Shown piece by piece: positions 1 to 12,370 of a stretch of DNA of 64,000 nt. Under the pieces are notes generated by a model, which was not told the origin of the DNA, ran no database searches, and saw only the letters and a list, made by a program, of their open reading frames with translations. The stretch is from assembly GCF_040807025.1 (NCBI RefSeq), contig NC_090943.1, positions 134,627,450-134,691,449 on the forward strand, read 5' to 3'. The translations under genes and the position numbers were made by a program. The DNA is from Struthio camelus. Its lineage: Eukaryota; Chordata; Aves; Struthioniformes; Struthionidae. Position 1 is the first letter of the stretch. Each line of letters opens with the position of its first letter.

Positions 1-3000
1 TGAAGTTTCAGGTCAAAAAGTGCATATTTGTAAAAATATTCATTGTTACCAATTATTCCCAAGGGACAAGGAGACAAAGAACCAATTAAGATGTCATATC
101 ATTTGGTTTCATGTTATTCTGTTGATATAGTTATGATATAATGTTCATTTACTGGACCTAGCCTCAAGGTTGACATACACAGTCCATGTAAGAACATAGG
201 TCATTTTCTACATATTCCGTATCACAATTGTGTACAGTTCCCCTTATATACTATCCCTTATATGCTTATATACTTATATACATAAACCCTTACCCCGCAT
301 TTTGGTCTTTTGAGCAGCTGTGGAAATAGGTGAGTGTGTGTGTGTGTTGTGCACGTACTTGTGTGTGTGCATTGTTTTTAATCATCTGTCCTTTTCTCTG
401 GTTTACAAAACTTGGAGGTTGTATTTGGTTTCTTTTCTGCACAGGAGGGAGGTTGCACAGAGATACTTTTCAGTATGACCTTCTTTTCCCTTTGTCTTCC
501 CACTGACCAGCTCTATCAGTTGTCCCTCAGCTCCTGGCGCTGTCCTTTGCAAGTCTCCAGTCAGTCCAAGTCCCAGCACCAATCGTTCCTGTTGGTACCT
601 TCTCTTCCCTCTCAAGATGCATTGGATTTACCTCCACTGCAACCTCCCCCTCCCCCCCCCAGCTTTTTTTCTTTCAGTCAGCCTTGTCTTGTTCTTCAGC
701 ATAAGTCTCTGCGAGCTTCCACAGCTGTTGTTTTTCCTCCTCTTTCCCAGACTTTCTTCTCTCTCTCCTTTGATTCCTCTCTCAGTCCTAGCCCAGACTG
801 TCGTTTTCATCTGTCATCCTTCTATCATTCATATGGGCTACAATTACCTTCCCAAACTTGGCAGGAATTGAATTAAGTTGCCTCCTCTAAGCAAATTAAA
901 CATTGCAGGACAGAACTCCTTTTCCTCTTCTCAGTCCAGCATTTAATTTCCTTATCTGTCACTCTCCTAAATGAGTATTCTGCTTATGGTACACCTTTAC
1001 TACCCTGAATTCTGCTAACATTTCAGACTAGCTCAGTAATGTGATGATGTAGCATGAATTAGTCATTTTTAAAATATCTTTTACTACTAGGCTATTTATT
1101 GGTTACTGTGACATTTGAACCACAGCCTCAACCTCAATCCGCATTACTGGATGCATCTTCTGACACAGAAGTAATACCTCCTAGCCAAACACAAAGACTT
1201 GCTTTGTAAAAATTACTCTGGTGTTAGGGCTTATCGTATTTCTGTAGCAATATCTCTTAATAAACTGCTATGAGGCTGAGTTATTGCTACGGTTTGCCTG
1301 ACTATAAATCCATCTCAACAGATGTTTATTCCTTGGTATTCTATTAAGCAATTGAGATTTTACTTGAAATATATTCGAATAATCAGCATCTGAGGCATAC
1401 TCATTCATACCAACGCGATCTCCTGATGATAATATCCTTGTAATTATATCACTATAAACATTCTCAGCAAGGATGCAATTTTTTCTATCGTGATCCTTTA
1501 AAATATTTACAGCTGTAGGTTTACTGCTATGTCAGAGTAATTCTTTGCCCTTTAGCCTATCTCTGTACACTTTCCTACAGAATGGTAAGTATCTGGCATT
1601 TGAGACTCCTTGGTAATAAAAGAGAATTTACGGGTGGCAGCTGGTTTGCAAATATACGTAGCAAACAAAGAAGCAATTTTTCCCTCTGACTTCCTTACAG
1701 AATTTTTGGAGCTATATGACAGCTTCTGAGACATAATAGTCCAACTACGAAAACAGAAATTAACCACCATTTTGCTGAAAAAGACCGTTAACGATCTCGT
1801 GTCCCTAAACCCCAAGGCTCTTGTTTGCAGAGGGTCAGTACGCTTCCTATGTGTCGTGAATGGAGATAGTCCCTGTGCTGGCTCTCTACATGGAAATAAA
1901 TTTTACTCTGGCTGAACAACCTTGAAGGAAATATCTTTACTTGAAGGATTAATGAAAATCTTTTGCTGAATCACTTGTTCATGCAAAACTCCCATCTCCC
2001 AGGTGTATGAGCAGAATGTATTAGAAGGCAGTGGCAGACCTAGGAAGAGCTGCAGTAGTTACTAAAGGGTTTCCTCAATCTAACAGCAAAAAGGGACCTT
2101 TTGCTTTTTGAAGAAGTTTAATTTTACTCTATACGCATTGGTAAAATGAGGGCTCAGGATGGGTGTGGCTGAGGAAGTAAGAAAGTGTGAGGAAGAATAT
2201 TTTTAATCTAGCCCATGTAGCACATTTGTGGTTTGGCGAAAATCCTGGTTTGGGTCTCATCGAAACTGTATGTAGATATGTATTTATTTGTTTTACAGAC
2301 TGTTATTTTTCTGATGTAAATTATTTCCCCAAGCAATTCCTGGTAAGATCAGTTTGGCATCCTTACTTTTCTTTAATATTTTGGGATTTCCATTTACAAA
2401 TAAGTTGCTCTGCAAGCAGTAGTATATGAGAAGCTTGTGTGGTTTTTAAGTGAGTCCTCATCTCATAGCATGTCCTGCACCTCCTAGGACTGAGTTCTGA
2501 TCAAAGTGTATGATGACACTCCCCTGAGCAAATTCTGTAGTGTATGCTAATATAGCTCAACACTGTGGAGCTAATCTTATCTTTCTCTCTTCCCTCTATC
2601 CTTCCATACTCACTTATTTAATATCTTCTATTCTGTATCATATTTGATTAACGTTGACTAATAAATACAAAAGCTACTAACTGAGACTTACACCTAGAGA
2701 GAGATTGATCACATCTTCTTTAAGAAACCCATCCAAAAATAGATAAAAAAGCAAATCAGTGCAGAATATGCTAAATAAATGAAAGGCTGGCACAATGATA
2801 GATCTCAGCTAGTGATTTTGAGATAGGAATTTCCACTCCTTATGGTTTTTCTTCCTGGTGATGGAGGATGTTTGGGTCAAAACAATAATCATTATATTTT
2901 TCAACAATGTGAAAGCAAAAATACAGTTCTTGCTGGTGAACTTTGCAGATGCACAAAAACCACGTGGTGATAACTGATGATGAGGACAGGCTCAGCTCTG

Positions 3001-6000
3001 CAGAGCTGTGTGAATCACATGCTAGACTGTGCCCGCATTATAGATGAAAATGTATGACACATCCACCAGTGGTGTCTGTATTTTGGGAAACAGTGATTTG
3101 GGAGCAGATCTGAGCTGTGGATGAGCTTAAAATGTGAGAGAGCGGCTAAGAAAACAGTGACAATCCTTATAGGTATAAGGAGGGAACTACTGAGCAGGAA
3201 AGTGTGAAATTCTGTTACTCCATGGTGGTTTATTAGTGAAAAGCTGTGTTCAGTTCCTCTCACCAGCACATTAACAATGCTAAAACAATAGGAAAGGTCT
3301 AGAATACAGTGATGCAGAGTGTTAGCAGCCTGCAATATCTTCCTAGTTCTGAGAGTAAAAAAGTTCTTTCTATTTAAGCTTTGACAGCACAAAGATATTG
3401 CTACATATTAAGCTAGTGTGTTACCTTGCAGAACCTTACCTTCTCTGTGCTGACTACCCTCAAGTATGTTCTTACCTTGTGGAAAATACAAGGTTGTTTT
3501 GCCCTCAAGGAAAATTGGGTTAGGCAACCGTCACCATGGTTAAAAGTGAACAAAAGGACCTTTTCTGTAGAGTAGCTAATGTGCCATCTTCATGTTGTCT
3601 GGCAGTAACTTTTCTTACAGTGCTGCATCCTCAGTGAATTCAAAAGTAGGTTAAAAGATGACATGCTCGGGACACATAAGTACACACATGGGAAGATTTC
3701 GTATTTCCATGGTCCTTTTTAAATACCACAATCCAAAAGCTGAAAGCTGAGGCTGGAAACATTCAGGCTGGAAAGAAAAGCTATTTTTTCAGGTGGAATT
3801 CCTAGCAAAACTTCCAACTGACCTGTCAATTACATTTGTTTCACTAAAATTAAAAATTCTTCTGCAAGCTCACATACAGGTTGTACCCTTGATACGGGCA
3901 CCCTTAAAAATGTTTTGGATTTGATGCATCTAAACGGTCACGTTTCACAAAAATAACATTTAATTTTAAAATCAACATATTTGTAAGACCAGAAAGTTTT
4001 GCAGCTGCTTTCCCTCCTTGACATGTGATCCATACACCTACCTTATTCCCAAGAATATAAATGGAAAGAAATGCCTGAGCTAAAATTTAGTTTACAGATT
4101 GTAGCAGTGCTGCTTTTAAAGGATCCTTCCTTTACAAATTATAATTTAATGATAAAGAAAAAGAAACCACAGCCAACGGTAGATGAGGAAAGGCATGCTG
4201 AAGACTGAGCTCTTACTCTTTCGTGCGAACGTCATACCAATGTTCTTGTATAATGCTATAATTTCAGATGAGTTGATAGCATTAGGTTAAGGATAGCAAC
4301 TGAGCTTATAAGATTGTGCCATCACTGAAGACATATCTGTGTAAGTGCTACTCAAGACGCATGTATGCAAGACATGCACAAAGTACGGAGTTTTTCTTGT
4401 ATATGCACATATATTTCTTCTGGTCCATAACTTGCTTCCCTGCTGCTTAATGAGGTGTTATACCCATTGTTTCTTGCTCCTAAACAGCTTTGCTCTTGTA
4501 AATGCTGCTAGACTGTCTGGTGCATTGAGCACCTTTAGACAGTAAAAAAGAGGAGACGATACCTCTATGTACAGGCCAATGTCTGGGCCAAATCCTATCC
4601 TTAAGTCTTAGTCAAAATACTCCTGTCCCAAACCTGTGAGTTGCAGTGCTAAAAAAGCCAGCAGAAATGACACTTCTTGTCACTTGAAACCAGGAATTGA
4701 GATTCACTGACTGAAGAAAAGTAGAATTTGCACACAATTTTCAGATTCACTGAGGAGTTCTGCTTAGGAAAATGTATCCTAACCTTTTAGCCTAAACCTT
4801 TCTTATGTGAGGGTTAAATTTACACTTTCAGAAACAAGTTATCTTGAACATAGGAACACCTTGGTTTTGTCTACACGCACGTGCACACTAATACATGGAT
4901 AGATATTAAAATACTTTCAGAAAATTTGAGCCAAAATCTATCAAGAATCAAATTTCTGTCAAAATCTTGGTGTGGAAGCCTTAAACAACAGCATTTGCAG
5001 CTCTCTCAGAGCAGGGTCTGATGAACGAGGTTAATCGTAAGGATTCATTTTGTCAAAGGATCAGAAAGCCAAGGCTGGCTCTGTATAATACCTAAATCCT
5101 TTAAGTCCAACAGCAGAGTCACAATGCTTCTGGCTTCTAAAGCTTATACTTTGTATTAATTCAAGATAAGTGTTCATTCATCTGTCTTTCCAGCCTGGTT
5201 GCTAAAGGAGGGGGTTTCTAGCTGGAAGAAGGGAAAGCTCACAGTTCAGAAAGAGTACTGAATCCCATAATAAATCACAGGAGATAAACTGCTGACCCCA
5301 CTGTAGTTAACAGTACTTTTATCACCGGCTTTAGATGGGTGAGAATTTCACCCAGCATGTACCAAATACTTTTGCATATCCAAAGCTACATTTCGGTGCA
5401 TTTATTTACCAAATCTGTAAATGCAAAAGAAAATTGCAAACATTTCTGAACTCTGTGTTCACAGGATGATCAAAAGTTTTCCCAGAAAAACAATAAACTT
5501 TAAACATTGCAAGCATGTATGTACTGTTCCCTAATAATTTCTACAATGTGAGTTCAAAGTCCCATTCTAATCAGTTTTGCAGATGAAAGATACTTTCACA
5601 CACAACTTTAGACTGTGCCAAGGCAAAATCCTACCTGGAGCTCATCAGAATTTATGGTGTTCAAAACCTGAATCTGGATTTTGTTCTTCTGTCTTCTATG
5701 AAAAATCAGCAGAACACATGGCAATCCTACAGGTGATTGCATTTCTCAATCTCATCGTGAAGGCAGGGAAACTGTAATGGAATGACTTCTAACAAAGAGG
5801 ACAATGTGAACATGATATTCCTGGACTATCCCCCTTTCTCTGTATTTATATCACTTCAAATAGGTAGTGAAAGCTGACTAATCACATTAACATTTAAGAA
5901 CATCATTTTATACTAATGGCTGGAAGATGTCTTCGTTCATACCATCCTGTAAAGAAATAACCTGAACAGAAAATAACCTTTACATGAACCTCCCATTTAC

Positions 6001-6536
6001 CAGAGTAACCAGCATACATTAACCAGAGTGTGTAGAAATTATGATACAGTTCCTGGAAATCTCATAGCAGAGGCTATAATTCCTGAAATGGTTAAAACCA
6101 AAAGATGATCTGTTAAGAAGTCTGGAAATAGGATAAATAGGGTCACTTCCTTCTGAACTGGAAGAGCAACGAGGACCACCGTATGTTTTGAGGCATTTGC
6201 TTCCTGTCAACCTGTTCAACTGATCTATAACATTATTGAAGTAATTATACAATATATATTAATGTATTTACAGCAAGAAGACACTATCTAGCTTAAAATT
6301 GGAAGTATTTATGGAGAAGGATGTGAGCTACTTGTTTGAAACACTGATGTACATTTAGTCCATGGGGTGTTATATCTGAAGAATGGGAGGTGATCAGGTC
6401 AAACAAAAGCTTCAGTGGAATGGATTCATGGTTACAAAATGTTTTACTGACCTTGGTGCTTCAAGTATGGTTATGAATATTCAGTTAAGAGTTGAGTGTA
6501 TGTGTATGCAAAAGTATAAGGACACTATCTACATTT
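1..6536. other. Probable CLVS1 intron 3' of the coding exon; no gene or clear repeat seen
   Basis: AT-rich single-copy-looking DNA. I looked on the minus strand for the next clavesin exon (start of the lipid-binding domain) and did not recognise one, which fits the long introns known in this gene. Short open frames here have no recognisable domain. A pyrimidine-rich stretch lies at about 470-870, with a short C-run near 649-660. Confidence 0.6.
330..371. repeat. Imperfect (TG)n microsatellite
   Basis: Alternating TG dinucleotides, interrupted by GCACGTACT and then resumed. Low-complexity repeat only. Confidence 0.85.
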
Positions 6537-6538
6537 AC
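6537..6538 (-). promoter_or_regulatory. CLVS1: 5' splice donor of the CLVS1 exon
   Basis: On the minus strand the coding sequence ends CAGAGTAG and is followed at once by GTAAATGT, a good donor. The last codon is split after two bases (AG), so the next exon must supply one base. In known clavesin-1 the residue here is Arg followed by Asn-Ser. Reading through the donor would give a stop (TAA) one codon later, as expected for intron. Confidence 0.88.
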
Positions 6539-6927
6539 CTACTCTGATCCCAGTTGGCTGCAAAAAGTAGAAGAATCTTCCTGCCACAGTGATCACGATT
6601 TTCCAGCACTCCCGGGAATCCATCTGTCAGAGCCCGTTTGATTCCTGGATCATCAGCCTTGAAGTTTTTGAACATATCCAGATTTAACTGGCGGTACTGG
6701 AAGTACTGAGCCAACAGTCTGAAGGCCTCAGTTTGGTGAAACTTTCTGGCTCGGAGAAATCTCAAGATGAAGGCATCATCCGTACGTAAAAACCCAATGT
6801 CAGGCCTTGTAATGATCATGTCCCTGACTTGCTGGATGTCCTGATGCAAAATGTCTGGGTTTTCATTCAGTTCCAGACGGGCTTTCTCTATAGTCTCTGG
6901 ACTAAGCCCAGCTTGTAAATGGGTCAT
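6539..6927 (-). CDS. CLVS1: Clavesin-1 (CLVS1) coding exon, partial gene; encodes the first 129 residues from this ATG plus a split codon
   Basis: Clavesins are SEC14/CRAL-TRIO lipid-transfer proteins of neurons. They bind PtdIns(3,5)P2 and act on clathrin-coated vesicles and late endosomes/lysosomes (known for the family). The translation opens [20 protein letters not shown]. Residues about 35-80 carry the CRAL_TRIO_N helices with the hallmark [15 protein letters not shown] at 49-63. The start of the lipid-binding CRAL-TRIO domain follows ([16 protein letters not shown], 115-130). CLVS1 is preferred over the paralogue CLVS2 because of [32 protein letters not shown] and GVLENRDH. The exon ends in phase 2 at AG, followed on the minus strand by a GTAAAT donor, so it is a live spliced gene and not a retrocopy. 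An in-frame TGA at 6961-6963 precedes the ATG. Full-length clavesins are about 327-354 residues, so most of the protein lies in exons outside the window. Position 114 is Cys where I recall Tyr in mammals. Confidence 0.95.
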
Positions 6928-6929
6928 CT

Positions 6930-6931
6930 CT
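6930..6931 (-). promoter_or_regulatory. CLVS1: Candidate 3' splice acceptor upstream of the CLVS1 ATG
   Basis: The minus strand reads TTTTCGCAG directly before AGATGACC, so the exon could begin two bases before the ATG at 6929. A second candidate AG lies at 6959-6960, about 13 bases after a better pyrimidine tract (about 6971-6982), and would give a 31-base leader. The sequence alone does not decide between them. Both leave the ATG at 6925-6927 as the first in-frame Met in this exon. Confidence 0.45.
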
Positions 6932-9900
6932 GCGAAAACCTCTTTTTCAAATCCTTCACTTCAAATATTTTAGAAGGAGAAATGCTGATCCCATTCAACT
7001 AATGGTCTGCTGTGAGCGTGAGCCATTCAGAAGCTTTTTGCTATCAAGCTGATATTTAACAAATGAAAGTGGAAGGCCTTTTCTTATTCTTGCAGAAAGA
7101 GCAACCTGCAGTTCATATGTAGTATAATCCATCCAAAGGAAAATATAGCTTATTCCATTGCTTACTGAAAGAAAAAGCAAATATATAAAAGAAAGATTAA
7201 ATACGTATATAAAGCTTGCACCAATGCATTTCTGAAATATAGCAATAAAATTGTTTTGTGTGCGTCATATGTAAGAGGATTGAAGTCAAATAATTTCAGA
7301 ATAGGTGCAGTTAAGATAAAACAGCCACTGACATCTAGAATGTATATATTCAGGTTTTCAGAAAGGCAATCTAATAAACCGATAATGATATGCTGTATGA
7401 GTTTAAGATTAGAGTATGCTTTTAAAAGTTATCATATAAAAGTATGGAAATTCCAGCATTCTATAACTTCAAGGCCTGGATGACAAAAGTAAAAATAGTA
7501 GTTATTTTTAACATCCCTAATAGGAACATTTTGACTTCCTAAATATGCAGATTTACACTTATCATAATAAAGCACTGTTTGATAACATGTAATATCAGTT
7601 TGTAATTTTCCTTGAGTTAGTCCCGGAGTCGTTCCTGAAACTATGATAAAAAGCAAAAACTCCACCAGCACCAGAGGTATTCTCTACTTGGTAAAACCTC
7701 ACGGGAAACATTTCCCTTTGAGACTTTATGCGTCTTTTAGACAGTGAAGACAAATCACTGTGTTTGGTATGAAATACAGTGTTATCTCAAAAGTAATGAA
7801 GAAGAACACCTAAGAGAAGTATAAGGAGAAGCATGAAGGATAATCAATATTTATTAGCCTATCTCTTGTACTGGAGACAAAACTCAAGCTTATCATGAAG
7901 TAGAATATCTGTTGTGATGGTCACAACAGACAGAAAGTATAGTATTGTGCTGGCCAAGCTATTTTTTCTGGAAAGATTGCAGATACTTTGTCTCCACTGG
8001 TATTTTATAGCTGTAGATCTAATGGATGTCTGGATATCTTGCTGAACACAAACAAAATCTACCTTTTTGACATGGAAGACATAGGATCTTTTCCTTTCAG
8101 ACAAACAATATCTGTAAGGACTTTTACCACTTAGGAAAACAGATCATTCAAACTACCCATATTCCACCATTATTGCTCCATCATGATTCTTGGTGGACTC
8201 ATGGCATTTCTTAATTTCTAGGTCACTTCTCATGTTATTTTTAAAAGTTTTGGGTCTTGTAGGGGGTGTAGTTACATAATAGTACTTCTGTAAAAAAGGA
8301 AATTTGTATCCATTTTGCTTAGAAGTTGAAAACTCAAGAAAACTTCCCATGAGCAAAGTGTTTGATGAATCTAACCCAACAGGGCTGCTGTTTTAGTTGA
8401 AAAGAGGTATAGTTTATTCCAAATTCATATTTTCAGTATCATACACTTTTCCCGAATTTCATGTACATTCTTGTACTTTGCCTTGAGTTTGTTTTTACAA
8501 GGGTTAGAATAAAAACTGTTTAAGCTGTTATGTATGAGCAAAACGGTACAGTGAATCTCTTACATTTCAATGACATAATTAGCAAGATGCTGTCAGGGAA
8601 GTCTATGTAGTTACACTTGCATGAAATAAGATCAAAGTCTCTTCCAGTGTGAAATGTGTATGAAGAAAGATCAAGATCCTTCTGATTTTTCAGCCATTGC
8701 AAAAACAAACAAATGAACAGAACCCCAGTACAGCTTAACTGATCTAGCTCTCTCTCTCGTTTCTGGAAAAGAAAAATTGGTTTTAAAAATTAAAAGGGAA
8801 TCCCTCAGTGAAAGACCTGCTTTATTATATTTGAAGGAAGCTGTTTGGAAAAATTATGCATTATTGATAGCAAAAGCACGGTCTCACTTAGCTGCCCCCT
8901 CCCCCCCCCGGGGCTCAGTGCTCTCATATCAGACAAAGGGGACAGCAGCCGCCAGAGTAATTGTTAGTCCAGAGGCTGCTCAGAGTTACACTGCTGGGCC
9001 TGGAAGTTAATCAGCGCAAGGGATACTTGAGTTCCCTATTTTGTGAGCTTGTTTATCATTGATACAAACTGCATTTTGGGCTCAGCTGCAGCCCCAGGGT
9101 GATCCCTAAATCTGAATACAGAGCGTTTCCACGTGTTCTCTCAAAGGACGTTTGTGGGGAGAAGTGGGGGGGAAGGACACTTCCCAAAGCCTTTCATTCA
9201 GCAGCAGTGTGTATTAGACATGTCTGTGGGTGATACAAAAGGGAGTTTGTTAAGCAACCTGTTTCTGTATTCATTATGGAGCTAGAGTTATGTAGAGCTA
9301 TCTGCAGGGCAGAGTATCTGATGATTCATCAGCCTGGGAAGACGTGAAAAAGCAAGGCAGAGACAAGAAGGAAAGAAAGTTGGCTGCCTTTGACAAGTCA
9401 CTACAGTGCACAAATGACTCTAGAAGAACACACTCTGAAGTTTTGTGGGTGTTATCTGTAGGTGCACATTATTCTCTTCTTAAAGAAAGATGGATTTTCT
9501 TAAATGTGGATTACATACATAAAAATATGGGAACTGCATTTATTTTTCTTTTGCTTTCATTAGATCAAATTAGGATAGCTCTACGGGTGCCAACTGAACT
9601 ATGCTGAGCAAAACTGATGTAGGCCATAGAAGAATCACACCCATATTTCATGCTTAAAAGCTCAAATTAACTGTGGCATTAGCATCATTTTCTTGCATTA
9701 ATCGTGTTTTTAATCACAGCTGCCTCCACAGAGAGCGAGTTAGGGGATCTCAATGTATTTACATGTGACACTGTCATTGGGCAGCATAAGGGGCAGTTCT
9801 TTCCCCAGTTTTAACAGCTGCTAGTATCCAAAGGAGGCCAGCTCTGCCCTAGAGTGTTTAGCAGAGGAGGGGCAGTAGCATGGAGCTGGTTTAGGATCTG

Positions 9901-12050
9901 CCCCAGCTCTGGCTCAGGACCCACCATGAATCTGAACATCCTTGGACCTGCTGTGACTTGTGGCAGGTAACTGTGACCCCAGTGGGTCCCCCCATTTCCT
10001 CAGAGTTGAAGAGAGAAAAATTGCCCCTTACTCTGCTTCTTTTCTGACTCAAACCTTCTCTATGGAAATGAGGCAAATTGTTGGTGGATCAGCTACAGTC
10101 TGCTCCAGAAGGAAATGGGATAAGACCTAGAAAGAAAGTCTAATCCTTTAGGTTTGCTTTTAGGATTCCCATGCAACTAGTGTCAAGAGTGATACTATTT
10201 ATTATTATGCTTTGCTGCTGTTGCTACCCTCTTTAAGTGTATTTGCACCCTTTATGCCTAGGGTGGTCCCAAGGAGATAGAGCTAAATGCCTGTCCAGTC
10301 ATAATTTGTTACCAAACTTACACATATTCAATCTATCAAAAAATAATATATTTTAAAATGCGTACCAGAGTTTTCTGATAGTGAGCTGAGTTATAGCCTT
10401 GGGTTGCAATTTATAGGAGAGATTCTACAGATTATCCTGATTAGCAGCCTGAACAGACTTTGTTCTAAAATACTTTATTGGCATGATGTGATATATTGCA
10501 CAATAATCCATATATGTGTAAACAACGCTGTCACTGTCTAAATCACACCACAAGTCAGGGGCTAGTTGTAATCCACCCCAGCACCATTGATTTCAAGGAG
10601 TTTATATGATTTATATCAATTGATGATTTGGTCCTCCCACTGTTTACCTAGGCAATATATTTACTGCCCCAATGCTATCCAGTTTAATTATCACTTTGCT
10701 TTCTCAAACGGTACTGATTTATCCTGGCTGCTAAAGGTATAACCTTCTCCATTTTCACTCCCCCCCAATATGGCAGTTTTTCCTTCTCGTCTGGTGTTGT
10801 GAGTAGCTCTGATTCATCTCCTAATATTTAAGACATTTGTATCTTTGTTTTGCATTTTTGTTTTTCCAAATGACGATGCTAGCTTTTTCTTCCTACCTTG
10901 AATATTGTTGCTATGTGTTGGCACACTATAATCTCTGTTATAGTCTCTACAGCTGTTTTCCTGTATTGTGACTCTGTGTTCCCAAAGGACTATTTGCTCT
11001 CCTGATGCCTTTTCACAGCCACTTACAATAAATCGTCCCTCCAAAGGAACAAAACCCAACTTTAAACAAGGAAAAATAATTAATAGAAGTTTGAAACATA
11101 TTAATACACAGGGAAAAAAGGCATTCACCAAAACTCTGATATGACATACCATTTCAGCTTATGTATTTTCAGTCACAATAAGAGAATGACAAGGGATGAA
11201 CAGCAGCTTCATAAATAAAGTAAAATATTGAAAATGGGATATGGTCTTCTGATCAACAGCTTATAATTTCACCTGACCCTCAAAAAACAAGATTCAGTTA
11301 ATAATAAAATTTATATTAATAATTCATGTTTAACTAAAATGAAGATAATATCGTAAGTATGCATATAGCACTTTCTGTCCAAAGATCTCAATGTCCTTTC
11401 CTGCTTGCTCTGCCGTGATAACTTCCAGATCATCATTCAACATCCATTTCCCCTACCTCACTGTAAAATTGGCCAAACTTGCTCTTGCTGATGATGACAA
11501 TTGTCTGGATCATCTTGTGCCTAGCCACTTAGTTGTTCCTGCAACATCATCCGCCTCCTGAAGCACTGTCATGTCCATTTGGCCTTTTCCCATGCACTTC
11601 AGTTCCAGACAGATTTTTGTTGCCTCTGTCTAATGGGTGTTTTAGATTCAGTCCAACACTATGTGCTGTTTAAAAGTTCATTACCACAATTTTCAAATGG
11701 GGAAGGCACTAGGGTGTGATCCTCACCTAGAATTAGTAGGTCACTAATCACTGTTAGTTATAATTTGTCTCATTATATAATTCCTAACTAGTAGCATTCA
11801 TCCAGATATTAGCTGATAAAATCATGCCAAAGATGAAGGGAGTGGGCACGGAGGGAAGGAAAATGGTAACCAAGAATGATTTCATTTTAGAGTGTGGGTG
11901 TCATCTCATTAAATTGCTTTTTTAAAAATATTTTGATGTTAACTGCGGAAAACATCTTGGGGCTAGGTTCTGCTATAGCAGGGCCTAGTCCATAAGGGCA
12001 AGGAAAGATGAAGCCATAGTGGTACTTATAGCTTAGGAATGGCTCCTGCA
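6932..12050. other. Probable CLVS1 upstream intron, no gene recognised
   Basis: Mostly AT-rich non-coding sequence. It includes a short GC-richer patch with a C-run at about 8890-8960. None of the short open frames resembles a known protein. I looked for the known 22-residue N-terminal extension of mammalian clavesin-1 on the minus strand and did not recognise it. At about 11365-11400 the words TAGCACTTTC and AAGATCTCAA resemble an antisense MIR/L2 3' fragment, too short to call. Confidence 0.5.
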
Positions 12051-12056
12051 GCACCT

Positions 12057-12096
12057 TGTGGGCTCTTAGTAGGAGCTGTGGGCTCTTAGTAGGAGC
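12057..12096. repeat. Perfect 20-bp tandem duplication
   Basis: The 20-base unit TGTGGGCTCTTAGTAGGAGC occurs at 12057-12076 and again without spacer at 12077-12096, with no mismatch. A recent slippage or local duplication event. Confidence 0.95.
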
Positions 12097-12209
12097 CCAC
12101 ACAGGGAATGGCGTACTCAGACATAGAGAATATCATATCATGGCCCCATAAACTAAGCCCAAAAGACCGATGAGAAAATCTCGTTGTCCTTAGCTGCCGG
12201 ATCCTGGCA

Positions 12210-12370
12210 TCGTATTCTCAGTCAATGGGGAGAAAGGCAGCCTTGAGTGATTTGTCTGAGGTCATGCAGGACATGTTTCACGGAGCTGGGACCAGAACAT
12301 GTGTCTTACGAGTTGCCAGCTTCCACGCTAACATCTGGGCAATCATTCCACCCTATGCATAATAGTCATG
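12210..12370 (-). mobile_element. MIR (CORE-SINE) relic, antisense
   Basis: The plus strand carries diverged antisense MIR words in order: a version of AAGTGACTTGCCCAAGGTCA (here TTTGTCTGAGGTCATGCAGG), then GGAGCTGGGACCAGAACATG, corresponding to the tRNA-derived and core parts read backwards. Age and lack of a tail are typical of amniote MIR. Boundaries are approximate. Confidence 0.6.

Noticed and set aside
412..876. A 154-codon plus-strand frame as a gene
   Set aside because: Pyrimidine-rich low-complexity sequence gives Ser/Leu/Pro/Phe. Overlapping frames are also open and no domain is seen.
6535..6927. CLVS1 exon as an intronless retrocopy or pseudogene
   Set aside because: The frame is intact and ends at a canonical GTAAAT donor in the expected phase. 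Homology stops exactly at the splice site.
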